The notes under the pieces were generated by a model, which was not told the origin of the DNA, did not search any database, and saw only the letters and a program-made list of their open reading frames with translations. A DNA stretch of 64,000 nucleotides from M3007 sp964550795 (GTDB lineage: Bacteria; Bacteroidota; Bacteroidia; Chitinophagales; Saprospiraceae): positions 30,810-94,809 of the forward strand of contig CAZKBH010000013.1 of NCBI GenBank assembly GCA_964550795.1, read 5' to 3'. The position numbers and the translations under genes are program-made. How positions within the stretch are numbered: position 1 is the first letter of the stretch; each line of letters begins with the position of its first letter. This document shows, in pieces, positions 8,742 through 16,987 of this stretch.

Positions 8742-11700
8742 TTAAGAAAAGAGTTCTTCGTTTCCGTTGTGGATCTTAGCAGAGTACTGTACCCCCGGGC
8801 GCACGTTGATTTCTTCGAGCACTTTGTAGGCAAAAGCCCCTGCTGCTTTATTCGCTTTACTTACTTCACTTTCTGGATTGTTCAGGTTGCCGAACACGAT
8901 AGCGCCCGTAGGACAAGCCGTTTGGCAAGCCACGCGTACATCATTGTCCTGAATGGCACGTCCTTCTTTTTTGGCGGTCAACTTGCCTTCCTGAATACGC
9001 TGTACGCAGAAAGAACATTTCTCGATTACACCACGGGTACGAACGGTAACATCCGGGTTCAACACCATCCGAACGAGGTTGTCGGCATAGTATGGAGTGT
9101 TTTCACCTTCCACGTGGAATACGCGCTCTTCGTTGCTCGGCCAGGTATCAGCCGTAGTGTAGTCGAGCCAGTTGAAGCGGCGAACTTTGTATGGGCAGTT
9201 GTTTGCACAGTAACGAGTACCGATGCAACGGTTGTACGCCATTTGATTCAGCCCTTCCATGGAGTGGTTGGTTGCGTTTACCGGACAAACGTTCTCGCAA
9301 GGCGCGTTGTCGCAGTGCTGACACATCATCGGTTGGTACACCACTTTTGGGTTGTCAAGATCGCCGTAGAAATAGCGGTCAATACGCAACCAAGTCATTT
9401 CGTGGTGACGAGCAACTTCTTTTTTGCCTACCACGGGTACGTTGTTTTCGCTCACGCAAGCTACTTGGCAAGCGCCACAGCCGATACAAGCGTTCAAATC
9501 AACATACATTCCCCATTTCATACCCGTACCGAAATAATCAATGTTGTCCGGGTAAAGGGTCTGTGAATTGAGGTGATCCGCCTCGTGGTGGAATTTCTCC
9601 AGTTTATTTTCAAGCTTCTGGAGGTCTTTAACGTTGGTCTGGAAAATGATAGACCGGTCTGTCAAAGAACCCTGGAAACCTTTGTAGCCTAAAGACTTTT
9701 CGTCCGCGTTGATCACTTTGCCTTCTTCAGTGCCCATCGCCTTGACCCCCATCGTGTTGTGGTGTTGCACACAAGCAAAATGTTTGTCCTTGGTGCCCGT
9801 GGGGGTCACTTTTACATCCGTGGCATAGTATTGGGTGAGGCCATTCTCTTGTTTGAGGGCAGCATTCACGTTGATACCGTAACCTACGCCGCAACCACCA
9901 GCCGTCCGTCCACCGCCCAGCGCAATCGCGACGGTGCCTTGGGTCTGACCAAAGTTGCGCACTACTGCGCAGGTAAATTTCTGTCCGTTGACTTCTACTT
10001 CCACTTCGTCGCCATCAACCAGGCCTTTCCAGCCATCAATGTTGTTTACACCATCCCATTCCACGGGAATGCTGAGGTAGTTGCCCCAAACAGTACGTGT
10101 GACCGGATCCGGCATTTCTTGCAACCATGGGTTGTGGGCGTATTGCCCGCCACCGATGTTGACGGTTTCGTAGAAAGAAATTTCGAGTTCAGCAGTAGAG
10201 GGTTTGGAAACAGCGCTCAAATCCACCGAAACTGCAGGGTTGAACACCACCGGGGCATTGGTCGTTGGCACTTCGTACACCCCATTGTGCAGGCTCATTT
10301 CCCAGAAAGCCTCCTGGGAAAGGTATTGGGTCTGGCCGCCACCGATTTCGCTTTGCCAGAATTTTTTAAGAAACTCGTAATAAGGCTGCTCGGACGTTTG
10401 GTCCAACTCAGTTGCATCACACCAAACGAGCAGGGAATGTGCTGCCTGACGTGTGCTGAACAAAGGCGCAATCGTTGGCTGCATCAGGCTCATCATACCG
10501 GATTTTGGCATGGCGTCGCCCCAGGATTCAAGGAAATGGTGATTCGGAGCTGCGTGTGTGCAGAGCAGCGTGGTCTCATCAAATTCCGTGTTTAAAGAAA
10601 TCCGGGTGCCAACTTTTGCAAAAGCAGCTTTGAACGCTTCTGCATTAGGCAATTCCCAAGCGGGATTTGCACCCATAACCATGACCGTAGCAACCTGACC
10701 AGCGTTCATTTCGCCGATCAGCTTCTCTACTTTACGCTCGTCGCCCTGACGGGTGAACAAAGCACCGTTGAAATCAATGGTATTGTTGAGGTTTCCGAGT
10801 ATTTCGTTGATTTTGTTGACCAAAACCTGCTCAGCAACGTTGTTGGAGCCAGAAACCACGATGGATTTTCCGCGAGCAGCTTGTAATTCTTTTGCCACCT
10901 TTTTAAGTGCGGCGGCTGCTTTGTCGTTCAATTTTGGGCCGCCTCCGTTGCCAGAAAGCTCGCCGTAAAGTGCCGCAATGGCAGCACCCATTTCGCTCGG
11001 ACGAATCTGTATCCGGCTGTCGGCATTGGATCCGGTGAGCGACATATATCCTTCCACTTGATAGTGGCGTGACATTTTTCCGTTTTTCTTGCCTACAATT
11101 TTCCGGCCTTTCACATAGTCGCGGGCATTTTGTTCGGCATTGCCCCATGTGCCAAGGAAATCGGCTCCAAAAGAGCAGATTACACTTGCCTGGTCGAATT
11201 TGTAATGGGGACGAGCGCGGAGGCCAAAGCACTTTTCGTTGGCTTCCAACAGCGCTGCCGAAGAAACCGCATCGTACCTCACAACTTCCAGGTTCGGGTA
11301 GCGGGTTGCGAAACGGCTGAGTACTTTTTCCACCGATGGGCTAATAATGGTACTGGTCAGGATGCGAACATTGCCGCCTTCTGCCAATTTAGCCTTGATT
11401 TCGCCATCAAAAGCAGCCCATTCCATCTTTTCAACCACGCCGTCTTTGACTTTACCAGCGTGCTGAACACGGCGAGTATCGTAAAGACTCAACACGGAAG
11501 CTTGTGCACGGGCACTGGTACCACCGCTGGTGACACTGCTCAGTGTATTTCCTTCAATTTTGATGGGACGACCTTCGCGGGTTTTGACCAAAATTGCGCA
11601 ATAATCGCCACCATTCACGAACGAGGTAGCGAAATAGTTGGCCACACCTGGCACGATTTCATCGGGCTTGGTGACGTAAGGAATGGCTTTTTTAACCGGA

Positions 11701-11897
11701 ATTTCGCAGGAGGCTGCAATGGTAGCTGCTCCAAGACCAAAACCCATGAGTTTCAGAAAATCGCGGCGACTGGTCTGCCATTTGCCGTCGGTTTGGTCTA
11801 TGTTTTCCACTGAGAACTCGCTCTGGGAGGATTGTACGAACGCTTGATCGCGCGTCAAATCTTCAGTGCTTACCCAAATACCGTTATCGTGATGCAT
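8742..11897 (-). CDS. actB: Alternative complex III subunit ActB, iron-sulfur protein with molybdopterin-oxidoreductase-like domain
   Basis: 1051 residues. A twin-arginine export signal, SRRDFLKLMGFGLGAA, lies near residues 43-58 and shows Tat export of the folded protein to the periplasmic face. The large N-terminal region resembles molybdopterin oxidoreductases but in this complex carries no Mo cofactor. The C-terminal quarter is a ferredoxin-like module with four cysteine clusters: CIGCGACQVAC (about 803), CQHCDNAPCENVCP (about 856), CIGTRYCANNCP (about 890) and CSFC...CQTACP (about 956-989). It carries electrons from the quinol site in ActC to the hemes of ActA. An intergenic inverted heptad repeat separates it from actA. 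Confidence 0.95.
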   Translation of the reverse strand: MHHDNGIWVSTEDLTRDQAFVQSSQSEFSVENIDQTDGKWQTSRRDFLKLMGFGLGAATIAASCEIPVKKAIPYVTKPDEIVPGVANYFATSFVNGGDYCAILVKTREGRPIKIEGNTLSSVTSGGTSARAQASVLSLYDTRRVQHAGKVKDGVVEKMEWAAFDGEIKAKLAEGGNVRILTSTIISPSVEKVLSRFATRYPNLEVVRYDAVSSAALLEANEKCFGLRARPHYKFDQASVICSFGADFLGTWGNAEQNARDYVKGRKIVGKKNGKMSRHYQVEGYMSLTGSNADSRIQIRPSEMGAAIAALYGELSGNGGGPKLNDKAAAALKKVAKELQAARGKSIVVSGSNNVAEQVLVNKINEILGNLNNTIDFNGALFTRQGDERKVEKLIGEMNAGQVATVMVMGANPAWELPNAEAFKAAFAKVGTRISLNTEFDETTLLCTHAAPNHHFLESWGDAMPKSGMMSLMQPTIAPLFSTRQAAHSLLVWCDATELDQTSEQPYYEFLKKFWQSEIGGGQTQYLSQEAFWEMSLHNGVYEVPTTNAPVVFNPAVSVDLSAVSKPSTAELEISFYETVNIGGGQYAHNPWLQEMPDPVTRTVWGNYLSIPVEWDGVNNIDGWKGLVDGDEVEVEVNGQKFTCAVVRNFGQTQGTVAIALGGGRTAGGCGVGYGINVNAALKQENGLTQYYATDVKVTPTGTKDKHFACVQHHNTMGVKAMGTEEGKVINADEKSLGYKGFQGSLTDRSIIFQTNVKDLQKLENKLEKFHHEADHLNSQTLYPDNIDYFGTGMKWGMYVDLNACIGCGACQVACVSENNVPVVGKKEVARHHEMTWLRIDRYFYGDLDNPKVVYQPMMCQHCDNAPCENVCPVNATNHSMEGLNQMAYNRCIGTRYCANNCPYKVRRFNWLDYTTADTWPSNEERVFHVEGENTPYYADNLVRMVLNPDVTVRTRGVIEKCSFCVQRIQEGKLTAKKEGRAIQDNDVRVACQTACPTGAIVFGNLNNPESEVSKANKAAGAFAYKVLEEINVRPGVQYSAKIHNGNEELFS

Positions 11898-11906
11898 ACT
11901 TTCTTT

Positions 11907-12044
11907 AAGTTATGAGTTATGAGTTATGAGTTATGGTTGGCCCAAAAAATCGCAACTCAATAATTTCAATTTTTGTACTAAAAACAAAGTCTGAGCCGAA
12001 GTCACGAGTTTTAATAACCCATAACTCATAACTCATAACTTTTT
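11907..12044. repeat. Inverted pair of heptad arrays between actA and actB
   Basis: Four direct copies of TATGAGT-type heptads (11907-11936) face their reverse complement (12015-12042) across about 78 bp. The arms can pair over some 26 bp, so the actA-actB transcript may form a long hairpin here. The arms flank the actB start and the actA stop. Confidence 0.7.
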
Positions 12045-13429
12045 TAATAGTGGCATTTTTGACACTCCAAACCACCGATGTCTTCCACGGTCACTTTTTC
12101 GCGGGTACCCGCTTTGAGTTCGTTGTGGTAGCGTTCGTATTGTTTGTAGTAATCGTTGTCGGCAAATTTCACCTCCGTTTCGCGGTGGCAATTGATACAC
12201 CAGCCCATTCCGAGCGTGGAGTATTGGTACACCACATCCATTTCTTCTACTTTACCGTGACATTTTTGGCAGGCAACTTCTCCTACTGCTACGTGCTGGG
12301 CGTGGTTGAAATAAGCGTGGTCAGGCAAGTTGTGGATGCGGACCCATTCGATGGGGCCTTGAATCTTGCCGTTTGAGTCGTTTTTAAGTGCATTGACAAT
12401 GCCTTCCCACTGTGATTCCACAACCCCTTTACCGTTCTCGTCGAGGGCCGTGAGGGTGTTGGCAGACATATATTCTTGTCCAATCCACTTCTTGTAAAGG
12501 TCTTCGATCTGCTTTTCGCTCCAGTTTTCGTAATCATCAAGATACTTGGAAGCGATTGGATCGTAGCCGATGGAGGCGTAAATTTTAGTGATTTCGCTGG
12601 TGCCGCTGATCGTACCTTTTTTAACTGCGGTGTGGCAGTTCATGCAAGTGCTTGCACCCGGGATACCGGAATGTTTCGAGCGACGCGCCGTGTCGTGGCA
12701 ATATTGGCAGTCAATTTTGTTGATGCCTGCGTGGATTTTGTGGCTAAAATTGATGGGCTGATCAGGCTTGTAGCCTTGTTCGCGGCCCATTTTGGTCGCA
12801 TTATCTACTGCTTTGTAGCCAAAAATGAGAATCGTGGCGAAAACCAGGAACGCGATGGCTCCTTTGGTGGTGAGCAGTTCGTAAGCGGATCTTTCCACCG
12901 GTGGCAAACCGTCTTTTACCCTCGACACGTTGGCCAGGTTGTTCACGATGCGCATCAGCGCAAACGCGAGCAGGAAAAGTACGGTGGCAAGTCCCACGAA
13001 CATCCATGGGAAGCCATCTTCTTCAGCAGCTGCAGCTGCGCCCGGAGCAGCAGTCACAGGTGCTGGCGGCGGTGCACTGATGTAAAGCAACAGACTTTCG
13101 ATTTGCTCATCAGTCAGGCCAGTGAAATTGTTCATCAGCGTGGGTTTCCACTTTGCCCACAACTCAACAGCGCGGGGGTGACCCGTTGCAATGAGGGCTT
13201 GTGAGTTGCGAATCCATGCGTAGAGGTCTTTGCGCGGGAAGGCTGCCCAACGCTCCTCGGTACCTGCCAAAGCAGGGCCAGTGAGGTCGTCCTTCATGTT
13301 CTTGTTGTGGCAAGAAGCGCAGTTGGCGATGAATAATTCTTTACCCGCAGCAACAGTAGGCTGGGCAGAAAGGGAAGCAGTGACGGCAAGTAAGAGCGTG
13401 AAAACCCAACAAATGCGTTTCAACAACAT
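12044..13429 (-). CDS. actA: Alternative complex III subunit ActA, multiheme cytochrome c
   Basis: 461 residues from the preferred Met at 13429, which starts a clear signal peptide (MLLKRICWVFTLLLAVTASLSAQ). The frame is open to 13453. There are six CXXCH heme motifs: CASCH near residue 37 in an N-terminal class I cytochrome domain, then CQYCH, CMNCH, CQKCH, CINCH and a terminal CQKCHY in the pentaheme domain. Two hydrophobic helices (around 140-165 and 185-205) separate the two parts. It is the electron-output subunit on the periplasmic side. It is the first gene of the operon and has two candidate promoters just upstream. Confidence 0.93.
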   Translation of the reverse strand: MLLKRICWVFTLLLAVTASLSAQPTVAAGKELFIANCASCHNKNMKDDLTGPALAGTEERWAAFPRKDLYAWIRNSQALIATGHPRAVELWAKWKPTLMNNFTGLTDEQIESLLLYISAPPPAPVTAAPGAAAAAEEDGFPWMFVGLATVLFLLAFALMRIVNNLANVSRVKDGLPPVERSAYELLTTKGAIAFLVFATILIFGYKAVDNATKMGREQGYKPDQPINFSHKIHAGINKIDCQYCHDTARRSKHSGIPGASTCMNCHTAVKKGTISGTSEITKIYASIGYDPIASKYLDDYENWSEKQIEDLYKKWIGQEYMSANTLTALDENGKGVVESQWEGIVNALKNDSNGKIQGPIEWVRIHNLPDHAYFNHAQHVAVGEVACQKCHGKVEEMDVVYQYSTLGMGWCINCHRETEVKFADNDYYKQYERYHNELKAGTREKVTVEDIGGLECQKCHY

Positions 13430-13524
13430 ATCAGAGGTAGTTGATTTTCTCAAAAAAATGGGAAAGAACCCACTATTTCAAACTTTTCGGGAACAATAAC
13501 TGGTCTTCATTGGATTTGGTAGCG

Positions 13525-13554
13525 CAAAGGTAAAAACCGCTCATCGTCGGCAAA
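13525..13554 (-). promoter_or_regulatory. Candidate Bacteroidota promoter for the act operon (proximal)
   Basis: On the minus strand TACCTTTG (13525-13532) matches the TAnnTTTG minus-7 box, with TTTTG about 18 bases upstream as the minus-33 box. It lies about 95 bp before the actA start. Confidence 0.6.
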
Positions 13555-13641
13555 ACAAACCGTTAAAAAGCCGGCCTATTTAGATACGCTTTAAATCACG
13601 GTATTGTCATAAGACCGTTAATGGCCCGTTAAAAAGTGGGG

Positions 13642-13672
13642 CAAAGGTAGAAATGGGCGGTTCGATTCCAAG
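13642..13672 (-). promoter_or_regulatory. Candidate Bacteroidota promoter for the act operon (distal)
   Basis: A second TACCTTTG box on the minus strand (13642-13649), with TTGG about 19 bases upstream (to 13671). Two tandem promoters before a respiratory operon are plausible. Inferred from consensus only. Confidence 0.45.
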
Positions 13673-13706
13673 TGCCTGACAAAAAAAAATCTGGGAAAGA
13701 TATTGT

Positions 13707-14054
13707 TTAGGGCGACTTGCCCTCAAGCCAATCCACGTATTCTACGGATCCGAGGCGGAATTTAAGCGGAATTCGGGCTTTTTTTGCCCATTTATGCTCT
13801 ATTTTGCAAAAAAACGGCAGATCCTCAGCAGACCAATTGGGTAAAAATACCAGGCTAGTTTGCGGCTGTTTTTTTGAACTATGGACGATTTGTTCAGGAT
13901 CAAACCGCATGGACCTACTAAAAAGTGGAGCCGATTTGCCATACACGGCCGCTTTTAGTTCTGAGAAACTTTTGCCCTCAGAAAAGCCACTAACCTGCGC
14001 TGAAAGCGCGGCAGAAAACAGGAGCAACGCGGGCGTGAGGAGGCGGTAGAACAT
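13707..14054 (-). CDS. Small secreted hypothetical protein
   Basis: 115 residues with a signal peptide (MFYRLLTPALLLFSAALSAQ) and a mature part of about 95 residues containing two cysteine-free halves and one Cys (PFFCKIEHKWAKKA). The sequence FRLGSVEYVDWLEGK near the C-terminus looks like a small beta-rich domain. I do not recognise the family. It diverges from the T9SS cargo gene to its right and follows the act promoter region. Codon use looks like that of its neighbours. Confidence 0.7.
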   Translation of the reverse strand: MFYRLLTPALLLFSAALSAQVSGFSEGKSFSELKAAVYGKSAPLFSRSMRFDPEQIVHSSKKQPQTSLVFLPNWSAEDLPFFCKIEHKWAKKARIPLKFRLGSVEYVDWLEGKSP

Positions 14055-14171
14055 ATTTTGAGCAAAACTACGGAATGTTTTTGGGTAGGCAGAAACCTGA
14101 CTTTTAAGAAATTTAGGTTTTTCCGTTGGGGATTATTCAAGGAGGTTTGTGAAAACAAAATCAAACTTGAT

Positions 14172-16952
14172 ATGAAAAAGACCTCACTCCTACTCGCCTT
14201 TTCGATCCTGTTTTTTCCGTTGATGGGGCAAAACGTTTGGAATAAAAATTTTGCCATTTCTCAAGGGCCTTCTGCTTCTTTCGCGGGTTTTGCGCGCATG
14301 GACGATCAAAATTTTCTGGTTGCAAATGCAAATCATCTGCTTGTTTTGGATTGGCATGGTACCAATACTGGCAGGGCCGCATTAAAACCAGCAAACACTT
14401 GGTATGGCAATTATGTCCAAAAACGAGTGCGTCCGGTTTCTGGCAATCCATTTTTCCTGATAGGCGGCAGACCGATGCCAAACCAGCCTTACACCTTGTT
14501 CTATTTTGATCCAAACGAGACGAATCCCCCATTTTCGCTCACCATAGGCACAGGTGATTACGGTAATTTCTCCACACCCGGTCCGGCATTGCTGGAATTG
14601 AACGAAACCAGTCTGGTCGTTTTTACCCGCACGGCTGTGCACAAAGTGGCCTGCCCAGGGGATACCATCTGGAATGTCTGGACCAAACCCCTCAATCTGG
14701 CGGCAGCTAGTTTCCCATCAGCCGCCGTTGCAATGGGGAGCGACATGATTGTGGTCACGACTAAAGGGGAAGTAGCCGCTGTCAATTCCGATGGATTGCA
14801 GCTTTGGCTCAAGGCGTACAGCGACTATAATTTTAAAGATATCGCACTTGTCAGCGATGGCTTGATTGCTTGTGGAGCTACTAATGGAAATGCCGCGCTT
14901 GTCAAAATGACCTTCAATGGCGACCTTGTTTGGGAAAAAACGTTCCCGGAAGACCTTGATTTCAACGCATTAATCTCAACCCTTGATGGAAATTTTGCCC
15001 TTACCGGAAAATCCGTCTCCGGCGATGTTCCGCTCCTGAAAATCGCCCCCGATGGTGAACAACTTTGGCGTAAAACCTTTCAAAAAGGAAATGGCGTAAC
15101 AGTTCTGGAAACCCCCGATGCTGGTCTTTTCCTGACGGGTGGTGGAAATAACTCAGGTTTTTCCGCGATAAAAACGAACGCAGAAGGAGAGACTTCAGCC
15201 GTGGACACCCGCAGTTTATTCCGGGACCGCAACCTCAACAATGGAGGTTTTTCCCTGACGCAGATTCCGGCAGCCGCTTTATTTTTCAATGATGGAAGGC
15301 AGCAATTTCAAATACCCGTAGATAGCAACACCTCAACCATTTTTGCGCACATCCCTTGGGTTGCAGGACTTGCAAATGGCGAGCTTCACGTAAGCGCTGG
15401 ATATGCAAACAATATGCAAGGAGACTTCCGAAACGGTCTGGTTTCCGGGTATGAGATGGATTTTAACAGGCTCTGGTCTGTAACCCGTGAAGACCTAAAC
15501 CAACTGCGTCTTGACTTCGGGCTACATGGGACTTTTACTACTCCGCCGCCTTTTGATTTACTAACCTGGCCCGCAAAGGGAAACCCTCATTTTCGATACA
15601 ATCTTGACTTCAGTAGCACAAGAACTCCGTTGGACAGCCTTCCGGCACCGTTTGTAGATTTCAATCAGGACGGGATGTACAATGTCTATGATGGAGATTA
15701 CCCTTTGTTGAAAGGGGATCGTATGATATGGTATGCGTTCACTGACTCAGCGGCGCACAACCTAACTGGCGGTCAGTCCCTTTTGGCCGATTTTTTGGTG
15801 ACCCTTTATGCCTATGATTGCCCTCAAAATGAGCAAGTTTGGCAATCTGTTTTTGCAGAATACCATGTCATAAACCGCTCAACATCAAGCTATACTGAGG
15901 TTTATTCAGGCGCTTACACCGATTTTGACATTGGCTGCTCTGACGACGATTATATAGGAACAATGCCTGATGCAAACAGTACCTACGCCTATAATTCAGA
16001 TTCGGTTGACGGCCAACCCGGGAATTCATGCGCTGGTGGGGTCGGTACCTACAATGAAATGATTCCAGTTCAGTCTCTTACGATGCTAAACCACCCGCTT
16101 GCGCACTCGATATACAGCAATAGATCCGACGGTAATATCCAGTTATTCCCAATGGATTTCTACCATTTACTTCAAGGTCTTTTTCCCGCCGGTAACCCAC
16201 AAACGAATGGCAGTTCTGGAATATTCACCGATTTCAGCTTTACCGACAACCCCGCCGACCCACAAGGCTGGTCTATGTGCTCCGCGAATCTGCCCTTGGG
16301 CGATCGTCGAATCGTATCCTCGCATGGCCCCTTCACCTTCGCCGCAGGTGACACCTTTACCATGCGTTTAGCTTTCACCTACCACCCCGATATCCCCCAT
16401 CCATGCCCCGACATAGACACCTGGGTTAAACCCAACATCCTCCAAATCCAACAGTGGCACGACGATGGCACCCTCGACGCTCGGCTTGATTTGGGCGGCG
16501 TCTTAACCCTTACTCAGGGCCAGCCGCTTTTGTTGGATGCCACACAGACCAATCCTGCCACCACATATACATGGTCCAACGGACAAACCACTGCAAGCAT
16601 CTCCATCACGCAGCCCGGAACCTACACTGTCAGCGTAACCCCGGAAACGGGTTGTAGTTACTCCGAAACCGTGCTGGTTCAATGGGCAACCAGCACCCAA
16701 AGCCCTACCCTGCCCCGCTGGACGGTACAACCCAACCCGGCTTCGGAACGATTGACAATTTTGTCTGGAAACACTGAGGGGCCACTCAAAGTCCTGTTGC
16801 GCAATGCCCAGGGACAAACCGTCGCAACGCAAAATGGCACAGGGAATGCCCTGGAAATCTCCGTGGCAACCTTGCCCGCTGGTCTTTATTTCGCTGAATT
16901 ATGGCAGGAAGGGCAGTTTTTGGGGAGTAGGAAAGTGGTGGTTGGGAAATAG
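14172..16952 (+). CDS. T9SS type A cargo protein, large secreted protein
   Basis: 926 residues from the Met at 14172, which begins a signal peptide (MKKTSLLLAFSILFFPLMGQ); the frame is open upstream to 14058. Residues 20-370 contain short repeats of the kind DGEQLWRKTF / NGDLVWEKTF, typical of beta-propeller (PQQ-like) blades. A calcium-loop segment DFNQDGMYNVYDGDYP lies near residue 495 and resembles a dockerin/EF-hand loop. A PKD-like segment (residues about 790-830) and a C-terminal sorting domain follow, with NPASERL, GLYFAEL and a basic end GSRKVVVGK, which target the protein through the type IX system to the cell surface. It is paralogous to the next gene, and their 3-prime parts are nearly identical. 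Confidence 0.88.
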   Translation: MKKTSLLLAFSILFFPLMGQNVWNKNFAISQGPSASFAGFARMDDQNFLVANANHLLVLDWHGTNTGRAALKPANTWYGNYVQKRVRPVSGNPFFLIGGRPMPNQPYTLFYFDPNETNPPFSLTIGTGDYGNFSTPGPALLELNETSLVVFTRTAVHKVACPGDTIWNVWTKPLNLAAASFPSAAVAMGSDMIVVTTKGEVAAVNSDGLQLWLKAYSDYNFKDIALVSDGLIACGATNGNAALVKMTFNGDLVWEKTFPEDLDFNALISTLDGNFALTGKSVSGDVPLLKIAPDGEQLWRKTFQKGNGVTVLETPDAGLFLTGGGNNSGFSAIKTNAEGETSAVDTRSLFRDRNLNNGGFSLTQIPAAALFFNDGRQQFQIPVDSNTSTIFAHIPWVAGLANGELHVSAGYANNMQGDFRNGLVSGYEMDFNRLWSVTREDLNQLRLDFGLHGTFTTPPPFDLLTWPAKGNPHFRYNLDFSSTRTPLDSLPAPFVDFNQDGMYNVYDGDYPLLKGDRMIWYAFTDSAAHNLTGGQSLLADFLVTLYAYDCPQNEQVWQSVFAEYHVINRSTSSYTEVYSGAYTDFDIGCSDDDYIGTMPDANSTYAYNSDSVDGQPGNSCAGGVGTYNEMIPVQSLTMLNHPLAHSIYSNRSDGNIQLFPMDFYHLLQGLFPAGNPQTNGSSGIFTDFSFTDNPADPQGWSMCSANLPLGDRRIVSSHGPFTFAAGDTFTMRLAFTYHPDIPHPCPDIDTWVKPNILQIQQWHDDGTLDARLDLGGVLTLTQGQPLLLDATQTNPATTYTWSNGQTTASISITQPGTYTVSVTPETGCSYSETVLVQWATSTQSPTLPRWTVQPNPASERLTILSGNTEGPLKVLLRNAQGQTVATQNGTGNALEISVATLPAGLYFAELWQEGQFLGSRKVVVGK
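16335..16745 (+). repeat. Copy 1 of a 411-bp identical block shared by two T9SS cargo genes
   Basis: Read base by base, 16335-16745 is identical to 19169-19579 (offset 2834), while the flanks diverge. It covers the end of the extracellular region and the linker before the sorting domain. Confidence 0.9.
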
Positions 16953-16987
16953 AATCACTTAAATTTAATTATAAAATCTACTTCGAA

